A stretch of 12,581 nucleotides of DNA from Thermoplasmata archaeon (GTDB lineage: Archaea > Thermoplasmatota > Thermoplasmata > Thermoplasmatales > Thermoplasmataceae): NCBI GenBank assembly GCA_021790415.1, contig JAJYDZ010000013.1, positions 1-12,581 on the forward strand, read 5' to 3'. A program made the position numbers and the translations under genes. Shown here piece by piece: positions 1 to 5,500 of this stretch (its first letter is position 1; the number at the start of each line of letters is the position of its first letter). The notes under the pieces are model-generated. The model searched no databases, was not told the origin of the DNA, and was given only the letters and a program-made list of their open reading frames with translations.

Positions 1-6
1 AATAAA

Positions 7-273
7 ATGGAAATATGCAGAAGTATGAAAGAGCAGAGAAATATAGTTCTCTCAATTTTGATAGTATCTATAATTATAGGCATAATTTCTTATTTTGTAT
101 TGAGCTATGAATTCGTGAACTATTTTGCCGCTCAGGAAGCCGTTAACGCTTCTTATGCTGATGCTGGATTCGTTTCGATGGGAATTGCATCGGGGATTTT
201 TTGCTGTACAATTCTATTTTATCCAGTTTTTAAACACGGAGTAAAGGATTATGAGGGGGAGGACTACAGATGA
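7..273 (+). CDS. Small two-helix membrane protein upstream of oxidase subunit II (start uncertain)
   Basis: This encodes about 88 residues with two hydrophobic stretches, roughly residues 13-33 and 54-74, separated by a short polar segment and ending in an acidic, charged tail. I do not recognise the family. The frame is open to the left edge of the window, so the protein may begin further upstream. Within the window either the ATG at 7 or the one at 25 (giving MKEQRN) could be the start. Its stop overlaps the start of oxidase subunit II in an ATGA arrangement, and a strong GGGGGAGG ribosome site for that gene lies in its last codons. It is therefore almost certainly cotranscribed with the oxidase. 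By position it could be a small accessory or subunit IV-like oxidase subunit, but that is inference from context only. Confidence 0.6.
   Translation: MEICRSMKEQRNIVLSILIVSIIIGIISYFVLSYEFVNYFAAQEAVNASYADAGFVSMGIASGIFCCTILFYPVFKHGVKDYEGEDYR
258..262 (+). promoter_or_regulatory. Ribosome binding site of oxidase subunit II
   Basis: GGAGG lies 7 bases before the ATG at 270, inside the 3' end of the preceding gene. It is a full match to the archaeal Shine-Dalgarno core and supports the 270 start and translational coupling. Confidence 0.7.
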
Positions 274-731
274 ATCAGAAGTATAAAGTAGAAATAATAT
301 GGATAATTGCTGTTCTTGCGGTATTGTTTGCATCTATGGGTATAAACTTCTATGTAACCGGCATGAAGAGCTTTTCAATTGCAACAAAGGAAACTCCCGG
401 AGAAAATCTCAATGGTACAATTATTCAGGTTACAGGGGTGCAATGGTCATGGTCATTTGAGATTAACGGAGTAAAATCAGTTGATAATTTTACCCTTATA
501 GTAAATCACACTTATACAATGGTGGTTGATTCTTTACCTGTCGGTACGGGTCAGGCTGTAATACACGATTTGTTAATACCACAATTTGGAATTCAGGTTT
601 ATGCAGTACCTGGTCAGAATAACACGATTACATTTACACCCGACAAAACAGGTACATTTATTTTTGAATGTGTTGAATATTGCGGTTATGATCACTATAA
701 AATGAGAGGATACTTTTCGGTGGTTGATTAA
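270..731 (+). CDS. coxB: Heme-copper oxidase subunit II with CuA site
   Basis: This is the subunit II of a terminal oxidase, which accepts electrons from a soluble or membrane-anchored donor at the binuclear CuA centre and passes them to subunit I. The 153-residue protein has a single N-terminal membrane anchor (about residues 9-29) and then a cupredoxin fold outside the membrane. The CuA ligands are complete: His99, then Cys134-x-Glu136-x-Cys138, His142 and Met145 (C-x3-C-x3-H-x2-M). The aromatic stretch VQWSWSF (residues 57-63) matches the conserved electron-entry region of CuA subunits. Having one anchor rather than two and a short length resembles ba3-type and other archaeal subunits II. 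It starts within an ATGA overlap with the upstream gene, and its TAA overlaps the start of subunit I (TAATG). Confidence 0.93.
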   Translation: MNQKYKVEIIWIIAVLAVLFASMGINFYVTGMKSFSIATKETPGENLNGTIIQVTGVQWSWSFEINGVKSVDNFTLIVNHTYTMVVDSLPVGTGQAVIHDLLIPQFGIQVYAVPGQNNTITFTPDKTGTFIFECVEYCGYDHYKMRGYFSVVD

Positions 732-2410
732 TGAGTACAACAGATTATCTTATAGAAGTCTCTGTAACTATTTCAATAATATTTTTGATTCTGTTCTATA
801 TCTATTATAAATATAACTCTGCAAAGAGTGAAATGGATCAGGTAGCAGAAAAGAATAATTACGTTGATACCGGCTCGTATTTTAGGGACAACTTCGGGGG
901 AAAAACTAAGGCTATCGGAATTAAACCCTTCCTTTTAAACGATTCAAAAAGTATTGGAATAAGATATATTATCACAAGTATCATATTTTTCTTCATAGCG
1001 GGCACATTTGGAGTAATAATGAGAGTCAGTCTTGTTGAACCAACCCCTACACTGTTTCTTAATAGAACCGTTATTTACGATGTATTAACAACACAGCATG
1101 GAATATTAATGATATATATGTGGGCACTGGGTAGTGCCCTTGGCTTTTCATACTACCTTCTCCCATCATTCCTTAAAGTTAAAAAAGATTCAATGGGAGG
1201 TTATTCATCAGCGGCATATTGGATTTATCTTCTTGGTGCCATTTTTATTGTCTTATCGAGATCATCAACAAGATGGTACTTTTACCCTCCCCTCTCAATA
1301 AATTTAAACCCATATAATGCAGGTTCGTTTAACTGGCTCGCTGTTCTCGGAATGGAAATGATATTTGTTGGTGTTGTCATCGCTGCTGTTGTAGTTATCA
1401 AAATGATAATAATGGATAGAGATGATAATGTTAAAATAGAACAAATGCCACTTTTTGCTTGGGCTGTTTTATTCACACTCATCATGCTTGTGGCTTCAGC
1501 ACCTTTCTTTATGCTTGGTTTGGCAATGACATTCTATGACTTCTTCAATCCGGTATTTTTTGTCAGTTCCTCAAGCTCGCCTCTTTCTTTCGCTGAAATG
1601 TTCTGGATCTGGGGTCATCCCATAGTGTATATAGCAGTGCTTCCGCAATTTGGTCTTATCTATGAGATAATGCCAAAATTCACCGGGAACAAAATTTATA
1701 GTTACGCCTCTGGAGTATTGGCTCTTGGACTTTTAATGCCATTGAGTGAATTGGTATGGGGGCATCATCTTCTTAACTCAGGATTTGGAATAGAATGGGG
1801 ATTGTTCTTTTCAACTGCATCTTTTCTCGTGGTAATACCATCAGCTATAACTGTATTTAATTACATTGCAACTCTTTGGACATCTGCAAAAATCAGAATG
1901 ACCGTTCCAATGCTATTCGTAGTTAATGGTATTTTCGATTTTATTATAGGTGGTATCACCGGTGTTATTCAGTCGAATTTAGAATTGAACGAGGTATTGC
2001 ATGGAACTTATTGGGTAACAGGGCATTTCCATTTCATATTCTTGGGTATAACAACCGGAATTGGTTTTGCAACAATTTACATGCTGTTTCCATCACTTAC
2101 AGACGGAAGAAAATACAATGTTAGGTTAGCTTATTGGCATTTTACCCTTACGGCAATCGGCTCTTTTATAATGTCAATGGGTTGGACCGTCGGAGGATTT
2201 TACGGCATGCCAAGATTCGTGGCGGGTTATTTTGCCAGATTTCAAGCTTTCCAGGACACTGCCATATTGGGTGGTGTCATCGTTGGAGTTGCTCAGCTCT
2301 TTTTCCTTGCTAACATATTTGTCACATACTCAAAGAAACCATCAATTCCTACAAACAACGCTTTGGAAGATGCCTATAATTTACCCGTACTAGAAAATGG
2401 AGGCGAATAA
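731..2410 (+). CDS. coxA: Heme-copper oxidase subunit I (catalytic)
   Basis: This is the catalytic subunit of a terminal oxidase, reducing O2 to water at a heme-CuB centre and pumping protons. All metal ligands are visible in the 559 residues: His123 (low-spin heme), His296, His345 and His346 (CuB), His432 (high-spin heme) and His434 (second low-spin heme ligand, in GHFHF). Tyr300 is at the position that cross-links to the CuB histidine. YPPLS (185-189) is another family signature. The usual HPEVY is HPIVY here, so the D-channel glutamate is absent. The lysine of the classical K-channel is Thr374, and the Asp next to the CuB-distal His is Gly425. An additional hydrophobic helix (about 5-27) and a polar linker precede the first canonical helix near residue 77. 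The gene is in an overlapping operon with the CuA subunit before it and a blue copper protein after it. Confidence 0.95.
   Translation: MSTTDYLIEVSVTISIIFLILFYIYYKYNSAKSEMDQVAEKNNYVDTGSYFRDNFGGKTKAIGIKPFLLNDSKSIGIRYIITSIIFFFIAGTFGVIMRVSLVEPTPTLFLNRTVIYDVLTTQHGILMIYMWALGSALGFSYYLLPSFLKVKKDSMGGYSSAAYWIYLLGAIFIVLSRSSTRWYFYPPLSINLNPYNAGSFNWLAVLGMEMIFVGVVIAAVVVIKMIIMDRDDNVKIEQMPLFAWAVLFTLIMLVASAPFFMLGLAMTFYDFFNPVFFVSSSSSPLSFAEMFWIWGHPIVYIAVLPQFGLIYEIMPKFTGNKIYSYASGVLALGLLMPLSELVWGHHLLNSGFGIEWGLFFSTASFLVVIPSAITVFNYIATLWTSAKIRMTVPMLFVVNGIFDFIIGGITGVIQSNLELNEVLHGTYWVTGHFHFIFLGITTGIGFATIYMLFPSLTDGRKYNVRLAYWHFTLTAIGSFIMSMGWTVGGFYGMPRFVAGYFARFQAFQDTAILGGVIVGVAQLFFLANIFVTYSKKPSIPTNNALEDAYNLPVLENGGE
2399..2403 (+). 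promoter_or_regulatory. Ribosome binding site deciding the cupredoxin start
   Basis: GGAGG sits 8 bases before the ATG at 2412. An in-frame ATG at 2397 lies upstream of this site and has no such element, so 2412 is preferred. Confidence 0.65.
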
Positions 2411-2411
2411 A

Positions 2412-3011
2412 ATGGCAGAAAGAACTTTTTCGCGGGGAATGATTTTTGGAATTGTAATAATAATATTGATGAATGGAGGATTATATTATATGTTATCTGC
2501 ACCAACTACCTTAAATGGCGGTCTCATTGAACCTTCTAACACCCCATATAAAGATACCATCAATGTTACGCTTTATGCGAATGCATTGGGATGGGATTAT
2601 GGAGTAAAGGGAGATCACACTAATCCCACATTTAACATAACCGTTGGAACTAGGATAGTTTTCACTGTAATAGAGGCAGATACTGCACCTCATACGTTAA
2701 CCATAGCGGATTCACCATCAGAATCAAGCACTCATCTAACTCTGGTTACAACCTCGCAGCTTACCCAAATAACTGGGCATTCAGTTACGGTTAGTTACGT
2801 TTTTGATAAAGTAGGTACTTGGACATACTGGTGCGAAATACACCCAACAACAATGGTTGGGGCAATTAACGTTCTTGCATCAGCAAACACATCTGCCAAT
2901 GCTAATTGTCATGTGAGCCCTGATTCAGCTCAACACCATTCTCAAAACAATAATAATTTAAATTCTTTTTTTGAATTTCTTTTGGATATTTCAGGTGCGA
3001 TAATTGCCTGA
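2412..3011 (+). CDS. Membrane-anchored blue (type 1) copper protein, plastocyanin/halocyanin-like
   Basis: This is a probable electron carrier feeding the CuA subunit of the adjacent oxidase. The 199 residues begin with one membrane anchor (about 10-29). A cupredoxin domain follows, with type 1 copper ligands His94 (in APHTL), Cys141, His144 and Met148 (C-x2-H-x3-M). The preceding WTYWC and following MVGAINV fit the cupredoxin ligand loop. The loop is shorter than that of rusticyanin or sulfocyanin (C-x4-H), so the protein is closer to the plastocyanin, amicyanin or halocyanin type. The domain should end near residue 156. A low-complexity tail of about 43 residues, rich in Ala, Asn, Ser and His, follows, with Cys166, His167 and a His175-His176 pair. 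The start at 2412 rather than 2397 is chosen from the ribosome site. The gene is two bases from the subunit I stop and overlaps ctaB. Confidence 0.85.
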   Translation: MAERTFSRGMIFGIVIIILMNGGLYYMLSAPTTLNGGLIEPSNTPYKDTINVTLYANALGWDYGVKGDHTNPTFNITVGTRIVFTVIEADTAPHTLTIADSPSESSTHLTLVTTSQLTQITGHSVTVSYVFDKVGTWTYWCEIHPTTMVGAINVLASANTSANANCHVSPDSAQHHSQNNNNLNSFFEFLLDISGAIIA

Positions 3012-3882
3012 AACAAATTTATTTTCTAAAATTAATAATATGGTTAAGATTGAGATTGCTTTTCTCGTAGATTTGGTTGCTCTAGCAGGTTTTTTTACTT
3101 TAAACACAAATTGGGTTCATCTATTTTATATCGTTCCTCTATTGATCGCAGGAACCCTTGCGTCCTTTTCCGCCGCTCTTTTTAACAACGTCTACGATAT
3201 AGACATAGATGGAGAAATGAAGAGAGTATCGGCAAGAAGGGGTATAATAAGAGAAAATAGACAAAAATATTTCACAATAGCACTAATTATGCTTCTGATT
3301 TCAATTATTGTGGGCATTCTTTTCCTGACTCTCCTGTCCGTAACTTTTATTTTGCTTGGATTCGCCAGCTATGTATTTCTTTACACAATATTTCTGAAGA
3401 GAAGAACAGACTGGAACATCGTCATAGGCGGAATAGCTGGAAGCTTTCCTGCGCTAGCTGGTTCAGCCGCATTTTCTGCTACAATCACTTATGGATCAAT
3501 ATTCATTGCACTACTGGTTTTCATGTGGACACCAACTCACTTTTGGAGCCTGTCCATAAAATACGTGGATGATTATCGAAAGGCGGAAATTCCAATGCTG
3601 CCTGTTACACAGGGTGTGGATAAGACCATTCTCTGGATTATGGTCAATACCGTAATTCTGTTTCTATTAACAATAATACCTGCAGTATTCAACTATCCAA
3701 TTCTTGGAATATTATACAGATTAACAAGCATACCAATGGCACTATTTATTCTCATTCCCGTTATTATTCTTTATAGAAAGAGGGACGAGAAATCATACAA
3801 GATGGTTTTTAGTATATCCAACGTTTTTTTAATGATTTTGCTAATTGCAATATGTCTTATGCCTTTGAGTTTTTCACCATAG
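3004..3882 (+). CDS. ctaB: Protoheme IX farnesyltransferase (heme O synthase), UbiA family
   Basis: This is a membrane enzyme that transfers a farnesyl-type chain onto heme B to give heme O for the oxidase. The protein has 292 residues and about eight or nine membrane helices. The first Asp-rich prenyl-diphosphate motif is at residues 61-69 (NN-VYD-IDID, followed by EMKR). The CtaB signature RRT-WNIVIGG is around 133-143, and the second Asp motif DDYRKAEIPMLP is at 189-200. I prefer the TTG start at 3004, which lies inside the previous gene and has AGGTG (2993-2997) six bases upstream. An ATG at 3040 in the same frame would remove 12 residues and is the alternative. No heme A synthase (CtaA) gene is visible here, so the oxidase may carry heme O or an archaeal heme A made elsewhere. 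The genomic position matches the function well. Confidence 0.92.
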   Translation: MPETNLFSKINNMVKIEIAFLVDLVALAGFFTLNTNWVHLFYIVPLLIAGTLASFSAALFNNVYDIDIDGEMKRVSARRGIIRENRQKYFTIALIMLLISIIVGILFLTLLSVTFILLGFASYVFLYTIFLKRRTDWNIVIGGIAGSFPALAGSAAFSATITYGSIFIALLVFMWTPTHFWSLSIKYVDDYRKAEIPMLPVTQGVDKTILWIMVNTVILFLLTIIPAVFNYPILGILYRLTSIPMALFILIPVIILYRKRDEKSYKMVFSISNVFLMILLIAICLMPLSFSP

Positions 3883-3953
3883 AATGATTTTGTTGAAAGT
3901 ACAGCACCAGAAGAAACGTTTTTTCTTGATGTTGCTATTATGAAAAGGTGAAG

Positions 3954-4595
3954 ATGAATAATTTGAGAAATGGGATTTTGTTATTTGCATTTCAGATCTC
4001 AATCTTCTTATTTTATTTTATAAGCATTTCATATACTTATCCAACCTATTTGACCACTCTCTCTTTTTATCTCTATATTGCTTTGGCTTGGGCTGAACTT
4101 TTCACATTTTTTTTCTTCACCAATTTAAGGGATAAAATAACTAACAATTTTAACAACGTAAAAGGGTTAGTGACGCTCATTAGTGTCTTTACGGTTTGGG
4201 TATACGTCATAGAGGTTTCCATGCCAGGAACTGATAATATCCCATACATTTTTACAACTCTGATAACTCTTGTATGCTTCCAGGAATTTAACTTCAGATT
4301 AATAGCAATTGAGACCTTTGGGAGGTTGGTAAATTTGGGTATTTCGACAATGATTGGTGCTGTTATTTATACAGCTTTTTTTAGCTTATATCTCATTGTA
4401 TATCTAGGCGGTTATCCTGGGTTTTATCCTTATTTGTTTCTTCTTGATACATTCTCAATGGGTCTTATAATTGGAGCAGTTTATTCATTAACCCGTAGTG
4501 TTTACTTCACATCCTCAATTACGCTTTCTCTTTATATGATGGCCCTGTTTCCTTATACTCCTGCAATAATTTCTTACTTATTCGTGCCAGTTTAG
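3954..4595 (+). CDS. Seven-helix membrane protein of unknown function, oxidase neighbour
   Basis: I do not recognise this 213-residue protein. It is strongly hydrophobic and aromatic-rich, with about seven predicted membrane helices (roughly 6-27, 33-55, 70-88, 96-111, 127-150, 158-180 and 186-210). It contains no histidine, which argues against heme A synthase or any His-liganded heme protein. The ATG at 3954 is preferred because AAAGGTGA (3944-3951) is just upstream. A GTG at 3948 would add two residues but falls inside that ribosome site. It lies 71 bases after ctaB on the same strand and may be the last gene of the oxidase operon. Subunit III of oxidases also has seven helices, but I see no subunit III motif, so an oxidase subunit or assembly role is only a positional guess. 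Confidence 0.75.
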   Translation: MNNLRNGILLFAFQISIFLFYFISISYTYPTYLTTLSFYLYIALAWAELFTFFFFTNLRDKITNNFNNVKGLVTLISVFTVWVYVIEVSMPGTDNIPYIFTTLITLVCFQEFNFRLIAIETFGRLVNLGISTMIGAVIYTAFFSLYLIVYLGGYPGFYPYLFLLDTFSMGLIIGAVYSLTRSVYFTSSITLSLYMMALFPYTPAIISYLFVPV

Positions 4596-4629
4596 CCTTC
4601 ATTTTATGATAATTTCTTATAAATAGAGG

Positions 4630-5022
4630 TTAAATCAATAATTCCTTTATTTTTTCAGGTATCGCGTTCTTCTTCCCATTTTTATCGACCCATACAATAA
4701 CGGTTTTCCCTGTAGACAATAACGCCTCATCGCCCTGCCGTAATATTTTGTGAATGAAGGATATACTTGTTGTTCCAACCCGTTCAATTTCAGTTGTAAT
4801 ACTTGGTCGATCTTCAAAGTATATTGGTATTCTAAAATCTATCTCTGCATGTGCCACAACAAAACTCACCTCCTTGGAGTGAAAACCTGTTAAAAATTTC
4901 ATAAAAAAGTCAATTCGGCCAAGTTCGAAGAAGCTCAGATAGGCGGCGTTATTCACATGACCCAATGCATCCAAATCACCGAATCGCACCTGCAGTTCTA
5001 TTTTAGATAATTTTGAAACCAT
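4630..5022 (-). CDS. Hot-dog fold acyl-CoA thioesterase (4HBT family, YbgC/FadM-like)
   Basis: This is a small thioesterase that probably hydrolyses acyl-CoA or related thioesters in the cytoplasm. The 130-residue length is typical for a single hot-dog domain. The signature VRFGDLDALGHVNNAAYLSF (about residues 12-31) includes the active-site aspartate and the conserved D-x-x-G-H-V-N-N that marks the 4-hydroxybenzoyl-CoA thioesterase/YbgC group. The next helix, FELGRIDFF, also fits. The substrate cannot be told from sequence, and in archaea these genes are often annotated only as thioesterase superfamily. I take the ATG at 5022. A TTG at 5028 would add two residues, and neither has a clear ribosome site. 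The gene begins inside the 3' end of the upstream gene (20-base overlap), so the two are cotranscribed. Its end converges on the seven-helix gene with a 34-base gap. Confidence 0.87.
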   Translation of the reverse strand: MVSKLSKIELQVRFGDLDALGHVNNAAYLSFFELGRIDFFMKFLTGFHSKEVSFVVAHAEIDFRIPIYFEDRPSITTEIERVGTTSISFIHKILRQGDEALLSTGKTVIVWVDKNGKKNAIPEKIKELLI

Positions 5023-5443
5023 TGGCAAGGAATTTCTTGGTTAAACTAATACATTGTGTTCTCCTGCTGACCCATAATTTTTGATTATCACCAGAAACGT
5101 TTTCCATCTTTGAATCAGCTATGTTGTCGTGGTATATCCATCCACTTCTGAGTTCTTCCATATTGTTCCTATTTGCAACAATCAGAACTGGAAATCCGAT
5201 TTTATAGAATTCTCTGAACAATAATTTCGAGAATGAGGGAGAAAACAGGAGGACTGATTCAGGTTTCAAATTTTCCTCTACTATAGTTTTCAAGTATTGT
5301 TGCACGTTGTTATCGCAAAGGCAAAATATCACATCATTTCTTCTGAATTCATTAATATATGTTAGTGATAATTCAGACGCAAGGATTCGAATGAACTCAT
5401 CGAAATTATTATTATCATTAGCTGGGGGTGAGCATATAAACAT
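5003..5443 (-). CDS. Conserved-looking protein of unknown function
   Basis: I do not recognise this 146-residue protein. It appears soluble, with alternating predicted strands and helices. Hydrophobic strands are visible at NDVIFCLC (36-43), SVLLFSP (63-69) and FPVLIVANR (84-92), which suggests a small alpha/beta sandwich. No nucleotide-binding loop or metal motif is obvious. Four cysteines occur (residues 4, 41, 43 and near 131). The ATG at 5443 has AAGGTAAGG immediately upstream (5444-5452 on this strand), which supports the start. It overlaps the thioesterase downstream by 20 bases, so the two probably form a two-gene operon and may act on the same pathway. It is divergent from the NFACT gene across a 57-base promoter region. 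Confidence 0.7.
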   Translation of the reverse strand: MFICSPPANDNNNFDEFIRILASELSLTYINEFRRNDVIFCLCDNNVQQYLKTIVEENLKPESVLLFSPSFSKLLFREFYKIGFPVLIVANRNNMEELRSGWIYHDNIADSKMENVSGDNQKLWVSRRTQCISLTKKFLANGFKII

Positions 5444-5469
5444 CCTTACCTTATCTTCCTCAGATGTAT

Positions 5470-5483
5470 TTTTTATATATTAA
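5470..5483. promoter_or_regulatory. Shared TATA region of a divergent promoter
   Basis: TTTTTTATATATTA lies in the 57-base gap between the divergent genes. On the + strand its centre is about 24 bases before the NFACT ATG, the distance expected for leaderless transcription. Read on the - strand the same AT-rich core (AATATATAAAAAA) is about 33 bases before the ATG at 5443, giving a leader of some 8 bases that could hold the AAGG site. The near symmetry suggests use in both directions. This is a pattern-based call. Confidence 0.45.
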
Positions 5484-5500
5484 TTCATGTTGTGTTGTAA

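Noticed and set aside
1282..1485. - strand open frame inside the subunit I gene, and similar antisense frames inside the NFACT, MobB-like and EF-1alpha genes
   Set aside because: They lie wholly within well-supported genes and show low-complexity or non-family sequence, so they are shadows of the real frames.
2412..3011. Classical sulfocyanin or rusticyanin
   Set aside because: Those have Cys-x4-His ligand loops. This protein has Cys-x2-His-x3-Met.
3954..4595. Heme A synthase (CtaA) beside ctaB
   Set aside because: The protein has no histidine at all, whereas CtaA needs conserved His heme ligands.
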